Source: an uncultured Roseburia sp.
Lineage (GTDB): Bacteria; Bacillota; Clostridia; Lachnospirales; Lachnospiraceae
Reading direction: 5' to 3'
Assembly: GCA_934292805.1 (NCBI GenBank)
Contig: CAKQXQ010000008.1
Location: 10,534-74,533, forward strand
DNA length: 64,000 bases
Part shown: positions 18,124 to 26,545 of the stretch, piece by piece
How the letters are laid out: each line of letters begins with the position of its first letter
Numbering within the stretch: the first letter of the stretch is position 1
Notes under the pieces: generated by a model
Seen by the model: only the letters and a program-made list of their open reading frames with translations
Told to the model about the DNA's origin: nothing
Database searches by the model: none
Translations under genes and position numbers: made by a program

Positions 18124-19374
18124 ATGGAAGAAAAATGGTATAAAAGACATCCGATTTTTAGTTGTATATTATTGGCAGAAGTGATAGGAGTACTCTTTTG
18201 TGGAGTTGACTATGTGCAGCAGGGAACACAATTTGCACCGAATGATCTGATAGGAATCCTCTTCCTTGGCATGTTCGTCGGTGCATTTTTTGTCCTGCCT
18301 GTTACCGGTACATTATTAGAAGCAGTTTATTTTGTTCTTTCTGGAAAAAGAAAAGAGCAGAAATGGAATTATATATTACTGGATCTTATGATGCTTGGGC
18401 TTGGCGTGGTATATGAGATGATCTATATGGTCGTGATCAAGCAGATTGAGTTGTTCGCAGACTGGAATGTACAGCTTGCTAACTCGGCAGCTCATGCAGC
18501 GATCGCTACACAGTCACTGCCTACCATCATACTGATCGCTTTGCTGGCATTTGCAGGGTACCTGGTTCTGATGCTTGTTCCGCTTGAGAAGATGCCGCCA
18601 TTAGTCGTTGTTCTGTCCATATCAGCAATGTATCTTGGAACGATTGAGACGATTCTTCTGGCAGTACAGATTTTTGACCGGAAGGAACCGACTGACTTTT
18701 ATCTGTTTCTTTTGCCGGCAAACTGTATCCTTGTAATTGCCAGGATCCTGATGGAAAAGATTAAAGAATGGCAGACCATTTCCATGGAAAAGATGAAAAT
18801 CTACGAGGAACCGGTTTTAAATTTTTGCGATAAATTGTTAAATAAGGCGGCATTGTGGCCGGTATATGCATTTTTTCTGATGTTTCCGCTGCTCGGAGTC
18901 CTGATTATGATCCTTGTATTATTCGGTCAGGCACCGGATTCGGTGATCAGGGCATGGACAGAGACAAGTGACTGGAATCTGTCACTGAAAGAAGCTCCAC
19001 AGAATATTTATTATGATGAACATTATCTGTGCACGGTCGCAGCAGGTGGGCATAAGAAGGTTGTAAAACCAATAAGAGCGGGTGTAAGACATGGACACAG
19101 AGTGATCGTTAACAGGCAGTTGTGTATTGCAAATGCATTCGAACAGGTTTTAGAAGAGCGGACGCCACATTTTCACCGGGTCGTACGCGATTTTTATGAT
19201 ACCTGTGGATTTCCGGTTGCAAAGCTGATCCGCAGTAAATATATGGCAGATATCGTATATTTTCTGATGAAGCCTCTTGAGTGGATCTTTCTTATCGTAT
19301 TGTATCTTGTGGATGTGAAGCCGGAGAACCGCATTGCAGTGCAGTATATGGGAGAGATAAAAAGAAAAGGATAA
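18124..19374 (+). CDS. Multi-spanning membrane protein of unknown function (DUF6688-like)
   Basis: This 416-residue membrane protein has about seven hydrophobic segments, five in the first half and two later. They are followed by a cytoplasmic-looking stretch with HRVIVNRQLCIANAFEQ and FHRVVRDFYDTCGFP, and a last hydrophobic segment near the C-terminus. I associate this layout with the DUF6688 group of Firmicutes proteins, from memory. No enzyme motif is visible. It is transcribed toward metY but separated from it by a palindrome and a good promoter. Confidence 0.6.
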   Translation: MEEKWYKRHPIFSCILLAEVIGVLFCGVDYVQQGTQFAPNDLIGILFLGMFVGAFFVLPVTGTLLEAVYFVLSGKRKEQKWNYILLDLMMLGLGVVYEMIYMVVIKQIELFADWNVQLANSAAHAAIATQSLPTIILIALLAFAGYLVLMLVPLEKMPPLVVVLSISAMYLGTIETILLAVQIFDRKEPTDFYLFLLPANCILVIARILMEKIKEWQTISMEKMKIYEEPVLNFCDKLLNKAALWPVYAFFLMFPLLGVLIMILVLFGQAPDSVIRAWTETSDWNLSLKEAPQNIYYDEHYLCTVAAGGHKKVVKPIRAGVRHGHRVIVNRQLCIANAFEQVLEERTPHFHRVVRDFYDTCGFPVAKLIRSKYMADIVYFLMKPLEWIFLIVLYLVDVKPENRIAVQYMGEIKRKG

Positions 19375-19377
19375 AAT

Positions 19378-19448
19378 AGTTATAGGTTAAAACTATAACT
19401 GGCTCATGGTTTTATGAATTAACACTTTTCCTACTGATTTGGTATGAT
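19378..19448 (+). promoter_or_regulatory. metY promoter with upstream palindrome
   Basis: A perfect inverted repeat, AGTTATAG-N7-CTATAACT (19378-19400), lacks a T run, so it is more like an operator than a terminator. Twenty bases further on, TTAACA (19419-19424) and TATGAT (19443-19448) with an 18-nt spacer make a sigma-A promoter for metY. The palindrome just upstream of the -35 box is a candidate site for a sulfur-metabolism regulator; which one is unknown. Confidence 0.6.
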
Positions 19449-19501
19449 AACTTCAACAGAAAGAAATCATTTCAAAGCAAGAGAAAAGGATGGAGAAAAA
19501 C

Positions 19502-20803
19502 ATGAGTACATTAAAAGACAGAAAATTAAAATTTGAGACATTACAGTTACATGTTGGACAGGAAGAGCCGGATCCGGTAACAGATGCAAGAGCTGTTCCG
19601 ATTTACCAGACTTCTTCTTTTGTGTTCCATAATTCCAAACATGCTGCAGACCGTTTTGGATTGAAAGATGCAGGTAATATTTATGGAAGACTGACAAACC
19701 CGACAGAAGATATATTTGAACAGCGTATTGCGGCATTGGAAGGTGGTGTTGCAGCACTTGCAGTTGGTTCCGGTGCAGCAGCGGTTACTTATACGATCGA
19801 GAACCTTGCACAGGCAGGCGGACATATCGTATCAGCAAAGAATATTTATGGTGGTACATACAATCTGCTGGCTCATACATTAGTTGATTTTGGTGTTACA
19901 ACAACCTTTGTTGACCCATTTGATTTAGAAGAAGTAGAGAATGCGATCCAGGACAATACAAAAGCAGTTTATATTGAAACACTTGGCAATCCGAATTCTG
20001 AAGTTGTTGATATCGAAGCATTAGCAGAGATTGCCCACAGACATCAGGTTCCACTTGTAATTGACAATACATTCGGAACTCCATATCTGATCCGTCCGAT
20101 CGAGTATGGTGCAGATATCGTGGTACATTCTGCAACAAAGTTCATCGGCGGACATGGAACAACAATCGGTGGCGTTATCATTGACGGTGGCAAATTTGAC
20201 TGGAAAGCGTCAGGAAAATTCCCACAGTTCACAGAGCCGAACCCAAGTTATCACGGAATCAGTTTCGTGGATGCAGCTGGTCCTGCGGCATTTGTTACAA
20301 GAATCCGTGCGATCCTTTTAAGAGATACCGGTGCTACCTTATCCCCAATCCATGCATTCATCTTTTTACAGGGTCTTGAGACACTGTCCTTACGTGTTGA
20401 GCGTCATGTTGAGAATGCATTAAAAGTAGTTGATTTCTTAGAGAAGCAGCCATTAGTAGAGAAAGTAAACCATCCTTCTGTCTCTACAGATCCAGAGCAG
20501 CAGAGATTATACAAAAAATACTTCCCAAATGGCGGTGGCTCCATCTTTACATTTGAGATCAAAGGGGATGCGAAGAAAGCACAGGATTTCATCGATCATT
20601 TACAGCTGTTCTCACTGCTTGCAAATGTTGCAGATGTGAAGTCCTTAGTCATCCATCCGGCATCCACCACACATGCAGAATTAAATGAGGAAGAACAGAA
20701 AGAACAGGGCATTAAGCCAAATACGATCCGTCTTTCCATTGGAACAGAGAATATTGACGATATCCTCTATGATCTTCAGGAAGCATTCGATGCTGTGAAA
20801 TAA
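19502..20803 (+). CDS. metY: O-acetylhomoserine sulfhydrylase (MetY)
   Basis: This PLP enzyme makes homocysteine from O-acetylhomoserine and sulfide. The N-terminal half shows PIYQTSSFVF, YGRLTNPTEDIFE and the cofactor lysine in VHSATKFIGGHGT. The C-terminal half has HPASTTHAEL and IRLSIGTENIDDI. The 433-residue length and the insertions favour MetY over the shorter MetB/MetC. The ATG at 19502 has GGAG 6 nt upstream; the in-frame ATG at 19490 overlaps the purine-rich site. Codon use is biased toward TTA and GTT, suggesting strong expression. A long terminator follows. Confidence 0.94.
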   Translation: MSTLKDRKLKFETLQLHVGQEEPDPVTDARAVPIYQTSSFVFHNSKHAADRFGLKDAGNIYGRLTNPTEDIFEQRIAALEGGVAALAVGSGAAAVTYTIENLAQAGGHIVSAKNIYGGTYNLLAHTLVDFGVTTTFVDPFDLEEVENAIQDNTKAVYIETLGNPNSEVVDIEALAEIAHRHQVPLVIDNTFGTPYLIRPIEYGADIVVHSATKFIGGHGTTIGGVIIDGGKFDWKASGKFPQFTEPNPSYHGISFVDAAGPAAFVTRIRAILLRDTGATLSPIHAFIFLQGLETLSLRVERHVENALKVVDFLEKQPLVEKVNHPSVSTDPEQQRLYKKYFPNGGGSIFTFEIKGDAKKAQDFIDHLQLFSLLANVADVKSLVIHPASTTHAELNEEEQKEQGIKPNTIRLSIGTENIDDILYDLQEAFDAVK

Positions 20804-20827
20804 TAAGAAAATCTGATTTTTACAGGT

Positions 20828-20869
20828 AAAAGAGACCTCTGACAGGTTTGCAGTCAGAGGTCTCTTTTT
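20828..20869 (+). terminator. Rho-independent terminator of metY
   Basis: AAAAGAGACCTCTGAC pairs perfectly with its complement across a 9-nt loop, and the stem runs into T5. Confidence 0.93.
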
Positions 20870-20886
20870 CTTACTTTGGGTTCTGG

Positions 20887-21110
20887 GTGTCAGAAGATCT
20901 GCACTTTTTAGCTTATATTAGCAGGTTACACAAAAGAAATATTCCAGGTTTCATTGTGCAGAACATTCCGCTAAGCCTCTGAAAGCGTGAAGCGTGTTCA
21001 GCAGAGGCTTCCACGCTTCATGAGTCTTATCTCCATTGCACAAAAAGAAACTTTCCATATTTCTTTTGTGTAACCTGCTAATATAAGCTGTAGTGCAGAC
21101 CTTCTGACAC
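20887..21110. repeat. Large imperfect palindrome, MITE-like, with nested stems
   Basis: The left arm (20887-20952) and right arm (21047-21110) are reverse complements with a few mismatches over about 64 nt, including TTATATTAGCAGGTTACACA and its complement. Inner arms TTGTGCA (20954-20960) and TGCACAA (21037-21043) continue the palindrome. The central part carries two crossing pairings: GCCTCTG (20975-20981) with CAGAGGC (21002-21008), and TGAAGCGTG (20988-20996) with CACGCTTCA (21012-21020). No coding frame is supported. It lies between metY and the accessory island. Confidence 0.85.
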
Positions 21111-21136
21111 ACAGATTACTTTTGTAAAGAAAAAGA

Positions 21137-21202
21137 TTGCAATACTTCGAAAATTCGTATAATATATAGAAAGATTATAAAACTAAAAAAATAATTTTAT
21201 AA
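21137..21202 (+). promoter_or_regulatory. blaI promoter and candidate autoregulatory operator
   Basis: TATAAT at 21158-21163 with TTGCAA at 21137-21142 (short 15-nt spacer) is a possible promoter. Between it and the ribosome binding site (AGGAG, 21207-21211) lies a palindrome, TTATAAAA-N12-TTTTATAA (21175-21202). Its core, AAACTA-N6-TAATTT (21180-21197), recurs at the sigma-factor gene and upstream of the M56 gene. Confidence 0.6.
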
Positions 21203-21220
21203 ACATAGGAGACAGAACAC

Positions 21221-21601
21221 ATGAATACAAAGCAGCTGACCGCGGCTGAGACGATCGTTATGAAATGTATCTGGGATGCAGATCATGAGATGTCACTTGC
21301 CGAGATTGTAAAAAATGCCAATGAGAATTATGGAAAGGACTGGAAACCACAGACAGTATCCACCTATCTGGCAAAGCTTTGCCAGAAAGATTATATCCGG
21401 ATGAAACGTACCGGAAGAATGATCACATACGAGATACTGATCTCGGAAGAAGATTATAAGAGTGAACAGGCGAGAGAATTCGTCTCATTCTGGAATGGCG
21501 GATCCATAAAACAGTTCCTGACTGCTTTTTATAAAGACGAGCCGGCCACGAAAGAGGACATTTCAGAGCTTAAAAAAATAATTGATGAGATGGAAGAGTA
21601 G
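21221..21601 (+). CDS. blaI: BlaI/MecI-family transcriptional repressor
   Basis: This 126-residue protein has the BlaI winged helix: LTAAETIVMKCIWDA, MSLAEIVKNANEN, then the recognition helix and wing WKPQTVSTYLAKLCQKDYI. A C-terminal dimerisation region ends in FLTAFYKDEPATKEDISELKKIIDE. Family members repress genes by binding palindromes and are inactivated by cleavage downstream of an M56 membrane protease (BlaR1/MecR1). The usual M56 partner is not adjacent here; one lies at 33587, 12 kb away at the other end of the island. The next gene starts 3 nt after the stop, forming an operon. Confidence 0.92.
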   Translation: MNTKQLTAAETIVMKCIWDADHEMSLAEIVKNANENYGKDWKPQTVSTYLAKLCQKDYIRMKRTGRMITYEILISEEDYKSEQAREFVSFWNGGSIKQFLTAFYKDEPATKEDISELKKIIDEMEE

Positions 21602-21604
21602 GGC

Positions 21605-22156
21605 ATGGAGAAAAAAGAGGAATTTGAAATAGTTATAACCCCAGAGCTATGTAACAGATATGATTATATAATATCGCCATTATCATTTATTGTGGCATAT
21701 GGACTACTGTTAATAATTCCGGGTCTGGTAATGGCCGGAGTGACTGTATTTGAAATATATCAGGTAACCGGAATACTGTGGCTTGGTCTGGTATTAGGAG
21801 TCTGTGTGATTTTATTTATAAATTACTGTTTTGGCAGTTGGAAGAAAATAGCTGGTAAGAGTTGTGAAGAAAAACTGATGGATCTTTATCAAAAAAAAAG
21901 GGTGACCGGAAAAATTATTTTTTTAGAGAAATCTTTGCAGTATAGCTATGAAGATAAAGAACCAAATATAATAAACTATACATCATTTCGAAAATGCTAC
22001 AGTAAGAAAAAAGCATATATTTTAATGTCAGATCAAGGAGTATTTTTACTTAATAAGCCTAAGATGACAAAAGACGAAAGAAAACAATTTGAAAAAATGG
22101 TAAAAGACAAGATGCCCAATATTAAAATGAAATTCAAAGGAGCAGGAAGAAAATGA
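21605..22156 (+). CDS. YcxB-like membrane protein, paralogue 1
   Basis: This 183-residue protein has two adjacent hydrophobic segments (about residues 22-75) followed by a cytoplasmic YcxB-like domain, a strand-rich region with LEKSLQYSYEDKEPNIINYTSFRKC. Its end, ERKQFEKMVKDKMPNIK, matches the C-termini of its paralogues (KMP motif). It starts 3 nt after blaI and overlaps the next gene by 4 bp (ATGA), so the three are one operon. YcxB-like proteins have no established function. Codon use is more A+T-rich than in flanking core genes. Confidence 0.7.
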   Translation: MEKKEEFEIVITPELCNRYDYIISPLSFIVAYGLLLIIPGLVMAGVTVFEIYQVTGILWLGLVLGVCVILFINYCFGSWKKIAGKSCEEKLMDLYQKKRVTGKIIFLEKSLQYSYEDKEPNIINYTSFRKCYSKKKAYILMSDQGVFLLNKPKMTKDERKQFEKMVKDKMPNIKMKFKGAGRK

Positions 22157-22668
22157 TTTTTCATACAACTATAAATCGAAAAAAAGCGAGGCAGGTTGCT
22201 TATAAACAAAATGTAGACCGTATTATGTATTACGTAATTATGGTTATTATTATGTTTCCAACAAGTATAGGTGTTTTTTTCAGCTATGGAACGTCATATA
22301 AGGTGCAGGCTGTGATTTTTATGGCGTTAACACTAATGATAGGATTTGTTATCTTTTATGGTATTTTTCATGCGAAGTGCAAAGTATTCTCTGCATATAA
22401 AATAAAAGAGTATATTTTAACAGTTGAATTTACTGAGGATGAAATCATTATATCAACCAATTTAAATGAAAAAACTACAAAAATTAACTATGATAAGATT
22501 CGTAAATGCATAATAAGTGAGGATTATCTGATATTTGTGACAAAAGATGATACAAGCTTTGAAATTGAAAAGGCAGCAATTGCTGAAATGGGATTGGAAC
22601 AGTTTAAGGAATTTGTTAAGGAAAAAATGCCGCAAGTGGAAGGGTATATGAATTTTATAGAAATATAA
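22153..22668 (+). CDS. YcxB-like membrane protein, paralogue 2
   Basis: This 171-residue protein has two hydrophobic segments (about residues 25-75) and a C-terminal YcxB-like domain (EYILTVEFTEDEIIISTNL, INYDKIRKCIISEDYLIFV, KEFVKEKMPQVEG). It is translationally coupled to paralogue 1. It is clearly homologous to the genes at 25927 and 27111 and to the broken copy that follows it. Function unknown; membrane location is inferred from the hydrophobic pair. Confidence 0.72.
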   Translation: MIFHTTINRKKARQVAYKQNVDRIMYYVIMVIIMFPTSIGVFFSYGTSYKVQAVIFMALTLMIGFVIFYGIFHAKCKVFSAYKIKEYILTVEFTEDEIIISTNLNEKTTKINYDKIRKCIISEDYLIFVTKDDTSFEIEKAAIAEMGLEQFKEFVKEKMPQVEGYMNFIEI

Positions 22669-22680
22669 GATAATTTCTAT

Positions 22681-23010
22681 ATGAAAATTGTCTTTTCTAA
22701 TGAAGCATTGATTCAGACATTTGAAAATGGTGGCTTAGAGGAATACAGGGTAGAAACAGATTTTTTATACTATTAGCGTTAGTACCTATACTAGAAGTAG
22801 TATTTCTAGGTGGCTCAACGGTATGGAATATTTTTATGCAGCCTTTGTAGTTCTTAAAAAAAACATAAGATATCGGAATTTGTTACGACGATAGAATTTA
22901 TGGATGATTGTGTGCAGATATCTAATAATATTCAATCGAATATTGCAAAAATAAAGTATGAGAGAATCAAAGAGTGTATTTCCAGTGAAAGATATCTGAT
23001 CTTTATTATT
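22681..23010 (+). pseudogene. Degenerate YcxB-like gene
   Basis: An ATG at 22681 starts a YcxB-like frame (MKIVFSNEALIQTFENGG) that hits stop codons within 32 residues. Homology returns in another frame around 22875 with EFVTTIEFMDDCVQISNN and KYERIKECISSERYLIFI, matching paralogues 2 and 3. The sequence then runs into unrelated hydrophobic codons (22995-23115) that resemble the membrane pair of another family member. At least two frame disruptions and a truncated end show it is dead. Confidence 0.75.
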
Positions 23011-23116
23011 CCACAGTGTTATGCTTTATTTGGCATTATATATGGTATTGCATTTATAGCAATACTTATTTTCATATATGATTCTGCTGTGATATGGAAA
23101 TTAATGGTATGTTTTA

Positions 23117-23665
23117 TACTTGTATGTTGTTGGAAATGACAGTTATTATAACTTGTGTCAACACACGGAATTTTTGATAGAAGACTATAATAAACCGGAG
23201 AAACAGTGTGTAACGAAACCAGTTTTATTGTTGGAGAATGTAAGTTATGCCAGATGTGGCTATACGGATGTAGTAGCTTTGAAGAAAGATGGAACAGTCT
23301 GGACATGGGGATTAGTATGGAAAGATTGTAACGGTGATGGATATGCCAAAAGAAGACCAAAACAGATTCTTTCAGGTGTCAAGTTCATTACAGGTGGATT
23401 ATATAATCATGCTGCTTTAAAAGAGGATGGAACAGTTTGGACATGGGGAGATAATGATTATGGAAATTGTGGAAGTGATAAAGCAGATCATTTTTCAGAA
23501 CCGCAGATGGTGGCGGATAATGTTGTAAGAGTATGGACAGGATCTTTGAATTATTCATCCCGGGAGATTGACAAAAAAGATCCTGGGTATTCATTCGAAT
23601 ATGAAAGAACAAATGCACATAGTTATCAAAACACGATCATAGAAAAGAAAGATGGCACATTTTAA
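23117..23665 (+). pseudogene. Truncated copy of the RCC1-repeat gene at 28155
   Basis: From about 23117 to 23664 the DNA is nearly identical to 28602-29149 (constant offset 5485). The open frame encodes only the middle RCC1 repeats: GYTDVVALKKDGTVWTWG, then NHAALKEDGTVWTWGDND. It lacks the N-terminal membrane anchor and the first repeats, and it ends right after KKDGTF, where the full-length copy continues with YACG. Neither a promoter nor a ribosome binding site precedes it. It looks like a recent duplication or recombination remnant fused to the YcxB debris. Confidence 0.85.
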
Positions 23666-23720
23666 AACTATAATTTAAGAGAAATAGAATAAAGCAGAGA
23701 TGCAGGCAGTGTTGCATTGA

Positions 23721-23765
23721 AGACTGCCACCATGTTTTATAATTGACAAAGTGGCAGTCTTGCGT
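23721..23765. terminator. Hairpin terminator, possibly bidirectional
   Basis: AGACTGCCAC (23721-23730) pairs perfectly with GTGGCAGTCT (23751-23760) across a 20-nt loop and is followed by a T-rich run. It lies between the RCC1 fragment and the convergent minus-strand gene. Confidence 0.65.
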
Positions 23766-23770
23766 TTGTT

Positions 23771-24310
23771 TTATGCTTTTCTTAATAAAATACTTCTGAC
23801 ATTAACCCAGCGGTTGCCATAGGTTAAGTCAATGAAACCGTTTCCAGAGAAGTTGTATTTTTTACCTGAAGCGGTTTGTACACTTGTTACAGCAATGTAA
23901 TTAGAGTATGTTGCACCGGCAGTACCATTTGAAGTTAACCACACTTTTGAACCAGCAGGTAAGTCACAACATTTGCTGCCATCGGCATAATAAGCCACAG
24001 TGGCATACTGAACCTTTCTTTCAAGTGTATTAACGGAAACCCATGAAGTACCATTTGAAGCATAATCTGTAAAGTCTACAAGATTATTTTCATAATTGGT
24101 GAGTAACCCGAACGTCATTTGATGACTGCTGTTAAGAAAGAAAACCGGTGCACCATCGCCTTCCCATGGATTTGCAGAAAATGTTCCTTCTACAAAGCAT
24201 TCATTTTTAGTCAGGTTACCTATTTTAGTTGTTGAGGGACCACCACCCGCAACAGAATATACCGGAATTGAATTTCCGGAGAGATTGATCATCCATCCGT
24301 AAGATGCCAT
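23771..24310 (-). CDS. Unknown 179-residue protein, candidate cargo of the sigma-controlled system
   Basis: I do not recognise the family. The protein starts MASYGWMINLSGNSIPVY and is rich in Gly, Ser, Thr, Asn and aromatic residues. It lacks any hydrophobic or signal segment and has a Cys-Cys pair near residue 112. It looks like a compact beta-rich, extracellular-type protein. The start is firm: AAGGAGG precedes the ATG. Upstream is AGTTTACA-N15-TCTTTAT, shared with the muramidase gene and a decayed third gene, so it probably belongs to the same regulon. Without a signal peptide it would need the holin or lysis for export, which is inference. It is divergent from an RCC1 gene. Confidence 0.75.
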   Translation of the reverse strand: MASYGWMINLSGNSIPVYSVAGGGPSTTKIGNLTKNECFVEGTFSANPWEGDGAPVFFLNSSHQMTFGLLTNYENNLVDFTDYASNGTSWVSVNTLERKVQYATVAYYADGSKCCDLPAGSKVWLTSNGTAGATYSNYIAVTSVQTASGKKYNFSGNGFIDLTYGNRWVNVRSILLRKA

Positions 24311-24358
24311 AATTTTTCCTCCTTGTTATTTTTAATTGGATTTGCAAATCTATATAAA

Positions 24359-24388
24359 ATAAAGATAATATTGTTTGTTTTGTAAACT
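24359..24388 (-). promoter_or_regulatory. TcdR-type sigma-dependent promoter, copy A
   Basis: Read on the minus strand: AGTTTACA, 15 nt, TCTTTAT, about 50 nt before the ATG at 24310. The same two boxes with the same spacing precede the genes at 28044 and 32279. The -35 core TTTACA agrees with the published -35 element of TcdR/UviA/BotR-type sigma factors, and ATCTTT is close to the CTCTTT -10 reported for the C. difficile toxin genes. A palindrome, GATTTGCAAATC, follows in the leader. Confidence 0.7.
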
Positions 24389-24525
24389 AAAAATTAATTT
24401 ATTTTCTAAAAAAATAGGGATAAAATGTGTATTTAAGAAATTTTCAATATATAGAGGTATGTTTTAAATAATACAGTAATAGATGATACAGAATTTACTA
24501 AGATTATGAAGAAAAAGGAGAGCCT

Positions 24526-25659
24526 ATGAAAAGTAAAGTTAGGAATTTGGAGAAAATAAAAAAAACAAAAGTTATACTGTTAATTTCCATTGGCATTGTT
24601 GGATTTCTAGTTGTATTTATAACATCACATTATAAGAAAGCTATTTCAAATATAGGAGAATCGGAGTCGGAAATAGCTGTTACAGAAAGCAACCAAAACT
24701 CCGGAAACTCTGACATGTTAGAGCCATTAAAGATTACTATAAATCTTACGGAGCACTATATCACTCACATAGGAGATCCGGGAAATTTTTATTACATTGA
24801 TGATAATAATGTATTATGGGGAAGTGGAAGGAATGAATATGGGCAGTTAGGGCAAGGGATACAAGACTATGAATTTTATAGTGTAGGTTTAAAAGTGGCA
24901 GAGAATGTCGTTCATGTTGATTATTCACAAAAAGGGTTTGTTATTTTTCTTACCAAGGATCATAAACTCTATGGTGTTGGAAACGCCGGGAGCGGAGCAT
25001 TAGGACAATATGAAGAATTTGATTGGACGAGGTATACAAATGGAGAAGACTATGCAGTAGCAAAACCGATTTTGCTTATGGAAGATGTAGCTTATGCAAG
25101 CTGTGGTAGAGATGATGTTGTCTGCCTGAAGAATGACGGAACCGTTTGGACTTGGGGAACAGTTTATGCAATGAATTTTATGTCAGATGATGTGTATTAT
25201 ATAGCTGCTCCAAAAAAAATTTTGGAACATGCTGTTTTAGTTACAGGAGGTTGGTTTAATCATGCCGCATTACTTCAGGATGAGACCGTTTGGACTTGGG
25301 GATATAACAATGCTGGAAATTGTGGTGTAGAAAACCTTTCCTTGGTCAGAAAGCCGACAATGGTTGCCAAAGAAGTTATAATGGTTTGGACTAATTTAGC
25401 CATAGACAACTATCCGCAGCCAGGGAAGGAGCAGTTTGAAATGGCTTGGATAGGGGATATTAAGTATGATACAGAATACGAAAGTATTATTGAACTTGGG
25501 GATGTATATCCCTATTATTTAAATAATACCGTTATACAAAAAGCGGATGGTTCATATTGGGTATGCGGTGAGAATGTCGGTACAGAAGAAAAAATAGAGC
25601 ATGGAGCGGAAGGTGATTATTCTATTATTTGCAACTATGAATTTTATCAGTGTAAATAG
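24526..25659 (+). CDS. Membrane-anchored RCC1-repeat protein A
   Basis: This 377-residue protein has a basic N-terminus and one hydrophobic helix (about residues 14-34, VILLISIGIVGFLVVFI), so it is a signal-anchored protein facing outward. The rest consists of RCC1-type propeller repeats with motifs such as NVLWGSGRNEYGQLGQG, DGTVWTWG and WTWGYNNAGNCG. It is homologous to the longer protein at 28155 but lacks its C-terminal domain. RCC1-like propellers bind proteins; the partner is unknown. AAAGGAG precedes the ATG. It is divergent from the minus-strand small gene. Confidence 0.85.
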   Translation: MKSKVRNLEKIKKTKVILLISIGIVGFLVVFITSHYKKAISNIGESESEIAVTESNQNSGNSDMLEPLKITINLTEHYITHIGDPGNFYYIDDNNVLWGSGRNEYGQLGQGIQDYEFYSVGLKVAENVVHVDYSQKGFVIFLTKDHKLYGVGNAGSGALGQYEEFDWTRYTNGEDYAVAKPILLMEDVAYASCGRDDVVCLKNDGTVWTWGTVYAMNFMSDDVYYIAAPKKILEHAVLVTGGWFNHAALLQDETVWTWGYNNAGNCGVENLSLVRKPTMVAKEVIMVWTNLAIDNYPQPGKEQFEMAWIGDIKYDTEYESIIELGDVYPYYLNNTVIQKADGSYWVCGENVGTEEKIEHGAEGDYSIICNYEFYQCK

Positions 25660-25743
25660 CTTGTATTAATTTTACGGATAAGAGAGCATTCCTGTAATTA
25701 AGAAATAATGTTAAATGAAAAAAAGAAAACCTCGAAGTGCAAT

Positions 25744-25831
25744 TAAAGTGTTCATCTTGGTGGATGAAAAAACACTTTAGGATCCTCGCTAAGGGAGGAT
25801 GGTTCTGTTAGACATGAGAAATTAGCCACCA
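25744..25831. other. Structured, non-coding-looking segment
   Basis: Within the 267-base gap 25660-25926 there is a run of stems. TAAAGTGTT (25744-25752) pairs with AACACTTTA (25771-25779), enclosing CATC/GATG. ATCCTC (25782-25787) pairs with GAGGAT (25795-25800). A weaker TGGT/ACCA pair encloses the rest. There is no T run and no supported frame. It may be a small RNA, a leader of the following YcxB-like gene, or an end of a lost mobile element. The rest of the gap shows nothing I recognise. Confidence 0.35.
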
Positions 25832-25926
25832 TAAGAAGAATTTGACATGTTCAGAAAACAGGGAATTTATGCGTTTGCTTAAAATGAAGATATCACAAAT
25901 AAAAGTAATAGGTGGAAGGATAAAAA

Positions 25927-26457
25927 ATGACTTTTAATATAATAAAAAATGAAAAGACAATAATAGAGATTGCTAAAGTGGCACTGGGAAATTTAAAGAG
26001 AAAAGTTTTATTTGTTGCGGCAATAGGTACAAGTATCTTATTGATATTATATATATATGCTGGAATAGTGACAAAGAATGATAGAGTAATAGTAATGAGT
26101 AAAATCGTGGGTACTTTATTCTTGATAATGACGTTGTTTCTTTTCTGTATAATAAGGTACGGCGCAAAGGTGTACTGTTTGTTAATGCGCAAGTATAATA
26201 TAAAAGAATACATTGAAACAATAGAGTTCGCAGAAGAGGATATAATTATATCGAACAATTTAAAAAATTCTGTTGTGCAGAGAATAAATTATAATAGAAT
26301 AAAAAGCAGTGTTTCTGATAGCGATTATTTGATGTTTATTACAAAAAGCGGAATATGCATTTCAATTGCTCAAAAAGATATTTGCAGTATAGGTAAAGAA
26401 AACTTTGAAAGTTTTTTAAAAGAAAAGATGCCACAGGTTAATTTTAAATTGAAATAA
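25927..26457 (+). CDS. YcxB-like membrane protein, paralogue 3
   Basis: This 176-residue protein has two hydrophobic segments (about residues 28-80) and a YcxB-like C-terminal domain (EYIETIEFAEEDIIISNNL, INYNRIKSSVSDSDYLMFIT, FLKEKMPQVNFK). The last residues are nearly the same as in paralogue 2. A GGAAGGA site precedes the ATG. It starts a second group of three same-strand YcxB-like genes. Function unknown. Confidence 0.72.
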   Translation: MTFNIIKNEKTIIEIAKVALGNLKRKVLFVAAIGTSILLILYIYAGIVTKNDRVIVMSKIVGTLFLIMTLFLFCIIRYGAKVYCLLMRKYNIKEYIETIEFAEEDIIISNNLKNSVVQRINYNRIKSSVSDSDYLMFITKSGICISIAQKDICSIGKENFESFLKEKMPQVNFKLK

Positions 26458-26545
26458 TAAGAGAAACGGGATTAATCTGTACAAGAATAGGCTAGAAAGA
26501 GATATTACCAGTTTCCAAAAGAACATCAGTGGAAAAGGAGCAGAA

